The notes: a model not told the origin generated them from the sequence alone. A DNA stretch of 64,000 bases from Strigamia acuminata (GCA_949358305.1 OX442319.1:11470001-11534000); one strand, 5' to 3'. Numbered from the stretch's first letter, positions 21,441 through 32,499 are shown. Made by a program: numbers and translations.

Positions 21441-22017
21441 TTTCAAGTATTTACAAACTTGGATACCTTTAAAACGTCATAGAAATGCGTCGAATCCCGC
21501 ACGAACGAGAAAGTGAGATGCACAGCATGGTAAACAATGTCAACAATGTCAACAATGTCACAAATCCAATAAATAAGCTCTCAGAGCGCATCGTGCTTAC
21601 CCAACATGCCACTAGAGTGGATGGTATCCCTCCCTCCGTCTGCCTGTCTAATCGACAGATAGAGGATGTATGTCTGGCATCACCTCGTTCATCTTTGGAT
21701 ACGAGAGGACATCTCTGGTCTCTCGGGCCCAGTCCCACCACCAGTGCAGGCACTAGCGGTGCGACTGGGAGCGAGAAACCAGGCGGTGCCTGCACTGGCG
21801 GCTAATACCCCGGTTTGGTATTGTCTGTTCACCACATCTGTGCCCAAATGGGCTCGCTGCACATTGACTTAGTCAGTCGTTTATGAAAAGTTGTCTATGA
21901 AATACGAATCCCGCCGGTAACCTCATTATTCGTCATTTGAATTACGTTCGAAAATTTCGGGGGGAGGTGCGCGAAATTCCTATATAGTGCCGCAATGCAA
22001 TGAGGCTCAACAGACTT
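21441..22017. repeat. Conserved intergenic ZNF-unit segment
   Basis: Matches 60380-60790 well, including a GC-rich part (GTGCAGGCAC and GGCGGTGCCTGCA). I see no conserved frame and no recognisable RNA gene. It includes a triple AACAATGTC repeat at 21533. Confidence 0.5.
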
Positions 22018-22550
22018 TACAGTGGTGGCCAAAAGTTTAGCACCACTACTTTCACTTGCACTATTTTGTGTTTTGACAAAAAAGTAAAGCCTGCAGCATC
22101 TTTCTGATAAAAAATATGAATTCAGCATTAAATTCTGCCTTAGAAAATGTTTAAAAATTTAAACAAATCATCCATCGTAATTAATAATAGCAATTTTTAG
22201 TGTTTGTGTGCTGGACAAAAGTTTAGCACCACATTCAAAAAAGCACAAAAAAACCCAGTTTCTTCAGAAAATCATTGTTTATTTGAACAATACATTTCAA
22301 TATTATGTTGGTTAACCAAAATTTTGTATGTGTGATTGTGCAGGCCAAGTCAAAACTTAAATGTGATGGGTTTGGAACACTGAGCAATTGACTTGACTTT
22401 GTGCTTAGAATCATTTTCCTGCTAAAATATCCAAGTCAAAGGCAGTTTATCATCTTCAAATGGAAGCATAACAATCCTCCAATACTTTTTTATAAGTATA
22501 TTGGTCCATGATGCCCTTAATTCAATGTTGTGGATGGATACACATACAGG

Positions 22551-23293
22551 CAGTGTTGTGCGCGGACCCGGACCGGGACCGGGACCGCGTTCCTTTTGCG
22601 GCAGGTGCGGACCGGGACCGCAGTACTTTTCAAAGGCCGGTCCAGTACCGCGGACCGGGACCGCGTTCCTTTTAAAATTCCGTGGACCGCGGACCGCTTT
22701 TGCGGTACATCTCGCGGTCCACGAGAAAACACGAGATCGCGAGATATACCGCAAAATACTAGAATCTCGTCGTTTTCAAAATGCGTAGGTAAAACGTTCA
22801 CTGCCCAGCGCAAACGTCAAACACACATAAGCAAACATTCAATCCTATTGAAATAAAATGACAATCGAGTGTAATAGCATTAAAAAACGTTTAAAAACTA
22901 ATTAAAACTGAAAAAATTATAAAAATTTATGAAAAATGCTATTACGCTCAATTGTCATTTCATTTCAATAGGATTGAATGTTTGCTTATGTGTGTTTGAC
23001 GTTTGCGCTAGGCAGTGAACGTTTTTACCTACGCATTTTGAAAACGAAGAGATTCTAGTATATTGCGGTATATCTCGCGATCGACAAGAAAACACGAGAT
23101 CTCGTGTTTTCTCGTGGACCGCAAGATGTACCGCAAAAACGCGGTCCCGGTCCGCGGTACACAGTGGACCGCGGACAGAGACCGCGGTCCCGGTCCAGGG
23201 ACCGCGGACCGGGACCGCGGTTCTTTTTAGCTGCCGGAACAGGACCGCGGACCGCGACCGCGGTACCAAGATCGCGGACCGCGCACAACACTG
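22551..23293. mobile_element. hAT-like foldback element nested in the Tc1 palindrome
   Basis: CAGTGTTGTGCGCGGACC start, inverse end, and a perfect 8-bp target duplication CATACAGG (22543-22550, 23294-23301). Both arms carry GGACCGGGACCGCGG-type repeats, far richer in GC than anything around, and the whole element folds back on itself. Confidence 0.92.
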
Positions 23294-23841
23294 CATACAG
23301 GAAACCATCCCCAAGCCATTTTACCATTGGGATCGTTTTTCTGTACGTGTATCCGTCCACAACATTGAACTAAGGGTATTATGGACCAATATACTTATAA
23401 CAAAGTATTGGAGGATTGTTATGCTTCCATTTGAAGATGATAAACTGCCTTTGACTTGGATATTTTAGCAGAAAAATGATTCTAAGCACAAAGTCAAGTC
23501 AATTGCTCAGTGTTCCAAACCCATCACATTTAAGTTTTGACTTGGCCTGCACAAATCACACATACAAAATTTTGGTTAACCAACATAATATTGAAATGTA
23601 TTGTTCAAATAAACAATGATTTTCTGAAGAAACTGGGTTTTTTTGTGCTTTTTTGAATGTGGTGCTAAACTTTTGTCCAGAACACAAGCACTAAAAATTG
23701 CTATTATTAATTACGATGGATGATTTGTTTAAATTTTTTAACATTTTCCAAGTCAGAATTTAATGCTGAATTCATATTTTTTATCAGAAAGATGCTGCAG
23801 GCTTTACTTTTTTGTCAAAACACTAAATAGGCAAGTGAAAG

Positions 23842-23997
23842 TGTGAGAATGATAAAGACAACCGATCAAGATGATTGTCTAAACTAGACTAATTTATTCG
23901 GATCAACCATAGAACCAATCATACAGAACATAGAACCAATCATACAGAACATAGAACCAGTCTCGGAATGACCCCCTAGAGGGAGCTATCGCTCACA
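23842..23997. mobile_element. Solo LTR, 156 bp
   Basis: Starts TGTGAGAATG, ends GCTCACA, flanked by the 5-bp duplication GAAAG on both sides. It is absent at the matching point of the left Tc1 arm. Internal 21-bp repeats around CATAGAACCAATCATACAGAA. It is not the same family as the LTRs at 55 and 60 kb, though of the same size. Confidence 0.9.
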
Positions 23998-24114
23998 GAA
24001 AGTAGTGGTGCTAAACTTTTGGCCACCACTGTACGTGTTAATCAACCAATACTGACAACCACTGACCCGGTCGTGGATTTTGGTTTTATAAAATCACCCA
24101 CCATTTTACGTACC

Positions 24115-24870
24115 TCTAACCCAAGGATCCACTCCGGGTTCATCATCTCCGCCAAATTCAATGAATAATTCTGCTGGCAATACGCCAGCCCACTCCATCG
24201 AGAGCATCTCAACGCATCAAAAGACCACCAAATTGCCTTACAAATTATCGCCCCTAACTCATATTTAAGGGTGGAATAGCGATATGTCTGCTACATTCCT
24301 CATTTTTGATGTTACACATGAATATCAGTAATGCAAATCATGTATGCTAATTCTTTGTAAACAATGTGCTTGGTTGTCGGGTAACAACCCTAATAACCAA
24401 ACCACAAAATAAACTAGTCTTCACTCTAAATTCATTCTAGCAGCTGTGCTTCTTTTGTGCTCTCCAAAGAGCATAGAGCTTGAAATGTAACATCAAAATC
24501 TTCAGGCCTATTGCTGGCCATTGAGTCCAACTCTTCATAGTAGAATGCTATCATCGTAGAATGCTACACATCGTCTATTAGTTTTTAAGGTTTTTACAGT
24601 TCATTTACAACACATGGGATTGACAGATTTTTGTAGAGGTTTTAAAAGTGTATTAAAATTGGAAATTAAGCGCGAGATTTATGATTTCCGAGACAAAATC
24701 GAGCACTTTGAATTTCAGAATTATGAAAGAGGTGAATTTTTTCATTTTTGTGAGCCGGTTAAATGTTTCTTCGATGTATCAGTCTGGTAACAGGAATAAT
24801 CACTCAAATTACACTTGGGTGGGTTTTCTTCCCAGTGTGCTGGGTTGAAAGATGTCTCCTTAAATTCTCA
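24115..24870. repeat. Duplicate of 10495-11260
   Basis: Carries the same order of pieces: intergenic segment, 183-bp LTR-like element (24310-24492), MAD2 3'-UTR fragment (near 24590) and ruined finger (24740-24860). Confidence 0.85.
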
Positions 24871-24989
24871 AAATGTGGTTTGATGTCTTGTACGTATTTT
24901 GAGACTTAACGACGGACATGTGTTCCGGATCAATCTAGAAAATTAAAATTAAAAAATAAAAAATTTAAAAATTTAAAATTAATTTTCAT

Positions 24990-25435
24990 CACGGATTCGA
25001 ACCCACTAGCCCAAAGCCACAACAATACGCACGAAGATACCACATATACTCTTGTTCGACTCAAAAGGGTACCCTTCTAAAGCCGTATCACTGGTGTAGG
25101 GATCCAAAAATGTAGACCCAAACACCAGAAATGCATTCTAAGTCCAGACATTTGTAATCGATAGCCTAATAAGCAATAAACAGAACAAACACGAGTTTTT
25201 CATTTATATGTTCATAGAACTTTATTTCTTACAAGGAAGTAACATTTATTTATAAAACTAATCAAAATTATATCAACTTAAATGGTAATAACAATCACCA
25301 AATCATAATAAAAATAAAAACTACTTCTCCTAGTGGTAGTAATACAAACCTGAGTTAGGAGTAATGCGGCTTTAGAAAGGTATCCTTTTGAGTCGAACAA
25401 GAGTATAGCTACCACGGTTGTTATACTTTAGTTAA
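24990..25435 (-). ncRNA. tRNA-derived SINE or tRNA relic, split by a MITE
   Basis: Minus strand: GGTTCGAATCC (24993-25003) is a perfect pol III B box. If the element at 25047-25405 and one TA are removed, the sequence about 47 nt upstream reads TAGCTATGTGG, close to an A box. The cloverleaf is poor, so a SINE is likelier than a working tRNA. It is interrupted and presumably dead. Confidence 0.55.
25047..25405. mobile_element. TIR element inserted in the SINE A box
   Basis: Inverted ends of about 45 bp, TACTCTTGTTCGACTCAAAA and inverse, with TA on both sides (25045-25046, 25406-25407). No coding capacity; the interior is AT-rich. Confidence 0.88.
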
Positions 25436-25878
25436 CTTTAAACTTATACTTATAGATTAAATGCAAATAAACATGTAAGAAAAAAAATAAAAATCTAAAA
25501 AAACCTAATAAAGAAAATATATGTCTAGAAAATCCCAAAAAAAAAGAAAAAAAAGCCTAGGTTAACCACATGTCACGTTCTGTATCTATGTGGAATAAAC
25601 AGAAAACACATGTATGGGTTCAGCTTTGGCCGAATAGACAAAATTCATTGTTGGAAAAATCGTCAGTTTTTGAAGAGAAAAAGTTGTCAGAAAACTCTGT
25701 TTTGAGCCCGCATCTCTGCAACCGTAGCCCAATTTGGCTGCACCACCTCGACAGAAATTCATGCCATCAACGTCTTATTACGTCAAATTCCGCTAAATTA
25801 ATCAATTTTATGTTCGATTCCGGATTCTTTGGTGATTTTAAATCAATCGATCAACTCGATCTAATAAAAAATCGATAA
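25436..25878. other. Noncoding interval
   Basis: AT-rich to 25560, then a less biased stretch with a 102-codon plus-strand frame that resembles nothing I know and has no finger, repeat or signal features. I do not call it a gene. Confidence 0.4.
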
Positions 25879-25879
25879 A

Positions 25880-26445
25880 TATCTTCAAAAATCGGTAAAT
25901 ATCATAAAAATTCGGTAAATATAATAAAAATCGATAAATATCCTTGAAAAATTGATAAATATCCTTGAAAAATCGATAAATATCGTCAAAAATCGTCAAA
26001 AATCTGTAAATATCATGAAAAAATCGATAAATGTCGTCAAAAATTGATAAATATCCTTGAAAAATCGATAAATATCATCAAAAATCTGTAAAATATCATC
26101 AAAAATCTGTAAAATATCATCAAAAATCTGTAAAATATCATGTAAAAATCGAAAAATGTCGTCAAAAATCGGTAAATATCGTCAAAAATTGGTAAATATC
26201 GTCAAAAATCAGTAGGTGCATTCAAAAACTCTAAAACTTATGCAAAACTCGTTTCGTGTTTGAACGTGACGTCATTTCCATTGAATACCATTCCCATTCC
26301 CATGTTATTCAATAAGAATGACGTCACTTTCAAACACGAAACGAGTTTTGCAAAGGTTTTAGAGTTTTTGAATGCACCTAGTAAATATACTTGAAAAATC
26401 AGTAAATATACTTGAAAAATTGATAAATATCGACAAAAATCGAGA
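25880..26445. repeat. Second satellite: GATAAATATCGTCAAAAATC type
   Basis: About 20-bp units pairing TAAATATC with CAAAAATC/GAAAAATC. Related in style to the main satellite but a distinct variant. It is interrupted by the palindromic element at 26213-26380. Confidence 0.85.
26213..26380. mobile_element. Palindromic MITE, 168 bp
   Basis: TAGGTGCATTCAAAAACTCT start and near-perfect inverse end. The arms of about 70 bp surround a short loop, so the transcript would form one long hairpin. Inserted in the satellite. Confidence 0.9.
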
Positions 26446-26453
26446 CGTATTCG

Positions 26454-26619
26454 CAGGGCTGGACTGGGTACAAATTTAGTACCGGGAAATCTAGATGGGT
26501 AAGGCCACAAGCACAGGCTACAGTGTGCCAGGGACGGTCCACGGTGGGCTCGTCACCGGGCCACCAGGCCACAGGCCACCGGGAAATTCCCGGTAGCCCG
26601 CCGGGTCAGTCCAGCACTG
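26454..26619. mobile_element. hAT-type MITE
   Basis: CAGGGCTGGACTGGG start, CAGTCCAGCACTG end, flanked by CGTATTCG and CGTACTCG (seven of eight bases alike). Confidence 0.88.
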
Positions 26620-26806
26620 CGTACTCGAGTACGATCTGTGAGCCAATCATAATTGTCGTTCATTGTAAACATATTTCGGATTTATTATGTGCACAGTTTT
26701 CTACATTTTTTTTTACAATATACCGGTAGTTAAAAGAAAAAAAGTATGGCAGATAAAAATATTTTTTTAATGTTATGAAAAAACAAGTGTTCATGATTTA
26801 AAATTA

Positions 26807-29800
26807 TTATAAACTCTTAATGGTCAAATTGAATCTAACCAAAATCGTATCATTAACTAAATACAATGGTTTGAGTTTTTCTAACGAAATAAAACTTTGC
26901 ATTCCCCCGCCTACATAGTTACTAATTTCTGGTGTCTCAGATGAATCTTGGACTCCATCAGTTGTTACTATACAACAATGATGAACTTTATAATTCACCT
27001 GATCCAGCAAACTAAATTTTGCCGTATACTCCATGGGCCACTTAAGAATTGAATTGTTCGGATCTGTCATCACCTGAAGGTAAATCGAAACATGGGTTCC
27101 CTTTGCAGCACCGACACCATTTGGATATATCCGAAGTTGAATTTTATAACTATTCTTCTTAAGATGAAAAGGATCACTGCTGAAGAATTTCTCTTTGCCT
27201 AATTTTGCCTGAGCTTGACGGTTTGCAAACTTCTCCACTTTCCAGAAATATTCAAATGGAATGAGATTTGTTGCCACTTGTTTTACATCTACAATTTAAT
27301 TTAATCTCCATTAAAATCAACGTTTCAAAAACTAGGAAAACCGTAAGAAATTTACCGAGAAGTTTGCCACTTTTCAAATTCAATTTCTTCTCGGCATTAC
27401 TTTTGTTTTCACCTGAAACAAAATGTCAAATTTAGTTGGTCACATGATATAACTATTACAGAAGTAAAGAAACCGTCAGTAATGTGTGAGTATTAAATGT
27501 TCAACATAAGTTCAATTACCGTACTGCCTCGAATAAACGCCGGGGCGTTTATTAATTTTCCGCACCGACCCCCTCCGGTAAAGTCGGTTTCGGGCGGTGC
27601 GCTGTGCAATAAACGCCGCCAAACCCCGCCCCCCGGCGTTTATTCGAGGCAGTACAGTACTCGCTTCTATGAACAATTTGTTGATTGTTAACACGGCCCC
27701 ATCACAGGCCATGTACTATTCCGCACGTCCCAGTTCCAGTCCCAGCTTGGGGTCCCAACTCTGCGCAAAGTGATAGAATTACATGTGGACCAATCAATAA
27801 CGTGTATCTTATTTAATATGTAAACAAGTCGGCGCAATAAGAAATAGCGATGACGCACAATAGGCACTGCGCAAAATAGTGTGCTTTAGGCGCCGAAATG
27901 GGACGTGCTGAATCGGTGCTAGCAGGCCTGATGCACTTACCGACGGCTTTCGCTAATTGCTCTAAAAAAAAACAGAATGTTTTGTTAATCACTGGAACTC
28001 ACATTCTAATGTTTGAATTGAATAACTTACTGTTCTCTGCTATGCAAGCAGCTAATTTATTTTCAATTTCTTGGATTTTAGCAGCTTGTTCAGTTTTTAA
28101 TGAGTCAGCATCTAAGAATAATTTAAATAGCTATTAAAGTGATGAGAAATAGATAAGTAACTTAGATAACATGTTTCCCAAAGATTTTTCCAGCTCCTTT
28201 TGTTCATTGGTCAGATGCTCCATCTTGACTTTGAACAAATTCTTGCTTTCATCTAAAACAAAGTGATCAACTTAGTTTGAAGCCAAATTCTTAACCAACT
28301 GCTCCAAACCCAGACATTGATTAACACGTTCCATCAATTCACTTTCTTTACTTTCGAGCTCAATTTCCAATTCTTAGCATTAATTAATTTCCAATTCTTA
28401 GCATCAATTAATTTCCAATTCTTAGCATCAATTAATTTCCAATCTTAGCATCAATTAATTTCCAATTCTTAGCATCAATTAATTTCCAATTCTTAGCATC
28501 AATTAATTTCCAATCCTTAGCATCAACTAATTTCGAATTCTTAGCATCAATTAATTTCCAATTCTTAGCATTAATTAATTTCCAATTCTTGACATTAATT
28601 TAATAATTTCATTAAAATTATCGTTACAAACCCATTAGAAGAGAAAACTTTATAAATTTACCGATTTTGCAGGTTTCCACGAGTGTTTCTGAAATAAAAT
28701 TAACAGTTAGGCTACCGTAGATTAAAAAAAGAATAAAGAAACTCACTTAATGCGTCATCTCGTTTTGCTGCATGCTTTTCAAACTCTTTCATCCTTTTAT
28801 TTAGTTCTTCAATTTCTAAGAAAACAAAAAAAAAATTAATGAAAACTTCTGCAGCGTACTAACAACTCATTTCTGTGACCTACTCTTATCAGCAGTTGTA
28901 TTCAACGTACTTCTGCATAAATCTAAGATTTTAAAAAAGAATTAATTCATTTTCAATTATAAATCAAGCAATTTCTGTACCGTATTTGCGTTTTGACTCA
29001 TCTTGCTCCCTTTCGAGCTCAATTATTCGCCGTTTGTAGCTATCAATTTCAACTTTCTGACGTTTTACGGTTTCCTCCAAATGAGCTATAGTCACAAATT
29101 TTTACTTTATTAATCATGTCCCAGTTATAAATTCCATTTTACCTTCGACTGCTTTCCTTTTCAGGCAGCACTTGTTCCGCTCAATGTTTTCCTAAAATAA
29201 CAGTAGGAATTGTCAATTAACAAATGAAAAAATAAAAAAATAAATAAAAATCACGACCATTACTTCTGTTTTTTTAGCACACCGTTTACAGAAGCGGTGA
29301 TTTTCATGATCGTCCGGCTGTTTTGAACTTTTCAAACCACATCTTAAAAGTTAAACAGAAAACAAAATGAATTGTAACATGATTAGTTTTGATATGCCGG
29401 GCTAAATGCCAGGAGAATGTTCATAGATAAAGCAGGGCAGGGTTCAGATTAGCGCGATTCAAATTTGCGCCGACCCAAATTAGCGTTGTTTCAAATTTAA
29501 TATATTTTTCTTGTGCCCAAATTTGCGCGGGGTCAAATTAGCGTGACGCATGCGCAGTAAATTGTTTAAATTGGTGTTCATTCAATCACTTCGTCGCCCA
29601 CATATTGTCGCCAATCACTTCGTAACCCAATCTGATTTTTTTTTGCATTTTTTTGTCGTTTTCTATCGTTTTTTGCCGTTTTATGATGCAATTTGGCCGT
29701 AACTTGTGCTTAATTTTGATTTTAACAAATTGTTTTTTTGGTGTTATCTCGGTGAAGTTTATGTAGATAAAGTTTTGAAAATAGGAAATTGTGGCATTGA

Positions 29801-31023
29801 AGGTTGAAGCAGCGATTGAGTTTTTGCAATTACTTCTTGGCTCGTGAGATGACAAAACAACTTCCATAAATAAACACGTGTTGTTAGTCTGTCAAGCATT
29901 ATTAGTTTAAATGAGCATTTCCATTGTTTCGATGCGCAAATATTGTATAACTGACGTTTAAAATACGTAAGTTGATGCGGCAAAATTATTCAATTTGGGT
30001 TGAATTTCCGACAAAACTATTGCCAACGAAACAATTGGCGACGAACTGAGTGGCAACGAAATGATACGCCAAACAAAAAATGTAAAATTAGTCACTTTTT
30101 TCCATATGGCGACGAAAAAAATCGGCGACAAAGTGATACGACTTCGTTTGTAAGAGTTGTTTTTGTATTTTAGTTTCTTATAAGTAATTTAATTAAGTGT
30201 TAAAGTGTTTACAAGTGTGCACAATTTTGTAATATATCAAATGGATGATATTAAATATTGAACCTAGGTTGTCATCAAGATGTGGGTCACAACAGGTGAA
30301 GGCCAGATGTGACACACAAGCGGAAATTAATACAAGACAAAATACCACACACTAAATAATATAATATAATAAAACACTTGAGTTTTCACAAGGTTGCAAA
30401 TGCAAAGAGGGTTGCAGGTATGACCGTATGTTGCGCAAATTTGGGTCGGCGCAAATTTGGGTCGGCGCAAATTTGGTCCCCTTTTATTTTTATTCAGTTT
30501 ATTTAGTTTTGGCGCAAATTTGGTCCACTTTGCGCCAATTTGGGTCTGCGCAAATTTGAGCCAAAATAAAGACGGCTCAAATTTGGGTCGCGCAAATTTG
30601 GTGCTGGCCGGATAAAGCATTCTCCATACATAAATCAGTTTCTTACAAATTATAAAATTATTTTAAAATTATTATTAATTATTTTAAAATTATTATTAAT
30701 TATTATTAAATTATTTTAAAATTATTATTAATTATTATTAAATTATTTTAAAATTATTATTAATTATTATTAAATTATTTTAAAATTATTATTAATTATT
30801 ATTAAATTATTTTAAAATTATTATTAATTATTATTAAATTATTTTAAAATTATTAGTAATTATTATTAAATTATTAAAATTATTTTTAATGCCTTTTACA
30901 TTCACTTCATTTCTGATTAAGCATAAATTCATGGTAGGATGCTCCACATGCTTAATTATTATAATTAAAAATGAAGTAAAACAAACGTGTCTACCTTCTA
31001 CAAATGATCAGTTTGGAATCCAT
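26807..31023 (-). CDS. TRAF-like protein: zinc motif, coiled coil, MATH domain
   Basis: Thirteen exons read by eye: 30995-31023 (start MDSKLIICR), 29264-29342, 29143-29191, 28981-29085, 28884-28922, 28747-28815, 28662-28688, 28296-28372, about 28172-28241, 28031-28111, 27941-27961, 27356-27412 and 26807-27288. Phases agree at every junction except from exon 9 to exon 10. A CxxC...HxxxHxxCxxC cluster (about residues 8-32) is followed by some 200 residues of charged heptad-like sequence, then a C-terminal MATH/TRAF-C domain: YFWKVEKF, YKIQLRIYPNG, GTHVSIYLQVM and ILKWPMEY match the TRAF consensus. Such proteins bind receptor tails or adaptors as trimers in innate-immune signalling. Unlike classical TRAFs it has no RING finger. 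About 390 residues. The unresolved junction may mean an unusual splice site, a sequence error or early decay. Confidence 0.75.
27524..27652. mobile_element. GC-rich palindromic element in a TRAF-like intron
   Basis: CTGCCTCGAATAAACGCCGG start and inverse end, TA at both flanks. Its ends match the inner element at 11665-11824. Confidence 0.85.
28373..28600. repeat. Minisatellite at a splice acceptor of the TRAF-like gene
   Basis: About nine copies of a 24-26 bp unit, CAATTAATTTCCAATTCTTAG (plus strand, shown in part). Each copy repeats the acceptor AG and the first bases of exon 8. Only the acceptor nearest the exon keeps the frame, because reading through a unit meets TGA. Confidence 0.88.
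29435..30610. mobile_element. Foldback transposon in intron 1 of the TRAF-like gene
   Basis: Both ends carry repeated words GCGCAAATTTGGGTCGG in opposite orientation. The 9-bp GATAAAGCA flanks it on both sides (29426-29434, 30611-30619). About 1.18 kb; the AT-rich middle has a few short frames but no transposase I can recognise. Confidence 0.75.
30650..30890. repeat. AT-only tandem repeat
   Basis: About 32-bp units built from TTATTATTAATTATTATTAA and TTATTTTAAAA, at least six copies, inside intron 1 of the TRAF-like gene. Confidence 0.9.
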
Positions 31024-31128
31024 TAAAAATGATGAGCTTAAATCACGGTGTAAGAGAACGAACGTCTGGCTGCAAGTTAAAAATGATAAAAATAAAACAT
31101 TAAGAAGTTATTGTTTTTGAATTTTATA

Positions 31129-31892
31129 CAGGGTGGACAAAAAGTATGGTTCACAGTAAATAATTCCCAAACTGTTTTAGTTGTTGATCTAGCAAAATGA
31201 TAGTAAGGATAGTATGTCGGGGGAAATCCAATTATGACATCCAATTTGACCTCTGAGGACATCTTCAAGGTCATCCATATTGTAACTCGAGAACCGTGAC
31301 AGATAGAGCAAAAAAGTGAATTAAAAAGTTGTAGAGAATCATCCAATTAATCTAGAACTGTTCTTAAAAAAATTATTTCTTACTGAAAAGTTTTGAGAAA
31401 AAAGATCTGAAACATTAGTCTACTCAGCATTGTAACTCAGCTTTGTAAGCTAAAACTATTGAGGCAACCAAGCTAATCCTCAATTAGGACACTTTATTCA
31501 GTCATACTTGTAAGTGGAAAAAAGGAAACACAAAAGAAAAGAAATAATTTATTTTGTAAATACATTCCAACATGATAAGTTTTAGGTTACAATGCTGAGT
31601 AGACTAATGTTTCAGACCTTTTTTCTCAAAACTTTTCAGTAAGAAATAATTTTTTAAGAACATTTCTAGACTAATTGGATGATGCTCTACAACTTTCTAA
31701 TTCACTTTTTTGCTCTATCTGTCACGGTTCTCGAGTTACAATATGGATGACCTTGAAGATGTCCTCAGAGGTCAAATTGGATGTCATAATTGGATTTCCC
31801 CCGACATACTATCCTTACTATCATTTTGCTAGATCAACAACTAAAACAGTTTGGGAATTATTTACTGTGAACCATACTTTTTGTCCACCCTG
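31129..31892. mobile_element. Palindromic mariner-like element
   Basis: CAGGGTGGACAAAAAGTATG start and inverse end, flanked by TATA on both sides. The arms are more than 250 bp and nearly identical, so open frames in the two arms encode the same peptide (around YYPYYHFARSTT), probably by chance or as a transposase relic. The middle holds extra non-inverted DNA. Confidence 0.88.
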
Positions 31893-32233
31893 TATATCTA
31901 TTTCATTTTGTCAATCTTTACCTGTATTCACTCTTTCTGGTGAATTCCGAATCCCACGACTATTAACTTTAAAAAATTTAAAAAATCACGAAAAAGCACT
32001 GGATTACCACTGGATTAATCAGATTCGTCACCGGCGCCTGCCAATTTTCCCTTTTTGTGAACCTATGCGGACCTGCGGAGGAAATGAAGCGATTTTGAAA
32101 GCGCAGTTGGAACTAATTTCTAACAAACATGGCCGAACAATACTTTCACATTTTCTCCATAGACAACAACAACAACTTAGAACGAAAGTCTCGCGAGACT
32201 GTTTAAAGGAATACCCGATCGCGGTGTAGAAAA

Positions 32234-32438
32234 ATGGGTGAAGCCCGGGACGGTAAATAAAGAACGATAACAACACGCACAAAACAACTCTAACGACAAT
32301 AAACTTGCATACAGGTTACGGTAGAGACAGGGAGCACAAACGAGACCGGCGACTAAGCACGAGTCGGAGCAGGGAGCGAGATCGGCGCCGGCGCAAGTCT
32401 CGCTCGCGATCGAAGGAAAAAGAGCGAAAAAACCAAAA
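32234..32438 (+). CDS. Start of an RS-rich protein (fragment)
   Basis: Two candidate exons, 32234-32252 and 32315-32438, joined across a 62-bp GT-AG intron, read MGEARDGYGRDREHKRD and on through RSRERDRRRRKSRSRSKEK. Arg/Ser and Arg/Glu/Asp-rich N-termini of this kind belong to splicing factors such as the U2AF large subunit. No RNA-binding domain follows: beyond the donor at 32439 lies a tandem repeat. Either later exons lie in DNA I cannot recognise or the gene is a fragment. I cannot assign it more closely. Confidence 0.4.
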
Positions 32439-32499
32439 GTACGCGTCGAAAATAAATAAAAAACACAACCTACTCATCCCATGATTTTGTTGGACTAAA

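Larger units (their letters stand above)
22020..24031. mobile_element. Palindromic Tc1/mariner-type element
   Basis: Ends are CAGTGGTGGCCAAAAGTTTA and its inverse, with TA duplications at 22018-22019 and 24032-24033. Two arms of about 530 bp are inverted copies of each other. Each carries the same decayed piece of a Tc1 transposase (LPLTWIF, then a stop in place of Gln, then QKNDSKHK, around the second catalytic Asp). The element is thus two head-to-head partial copies. A hAT-like element sits near its centre and a solo LTR in the right arm. Confidence 0.88.

Noticed and set aside
21700-21820. Possible tRNA or snRNA in the GC-rich segment
   Set aside because: There is an inverted GCAGGCAC/GTGCCTGC pair but no B box, no cloverleaf and no Sm site.
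22501-23373. Overlapping frames rich in Arg, Gly and Pro on both strands
   Set aside because: They come from the GC-rich inverted arms of the hAT-like element; both strands are equally open.
28373-28600. CRISPR-like array (regular 24-26 bp repeats)
   Set aside because: There are no unique spacers; the units are contiguous, and this is an intron of a eukaryotic gene.
31675-32229. 184-codon plus-strand frame ending in QQQQLRTKVSRD
   Set aside because: Its first half is the arm of a transposon and the second half adjoining genomic DNA. No motif spans the join.
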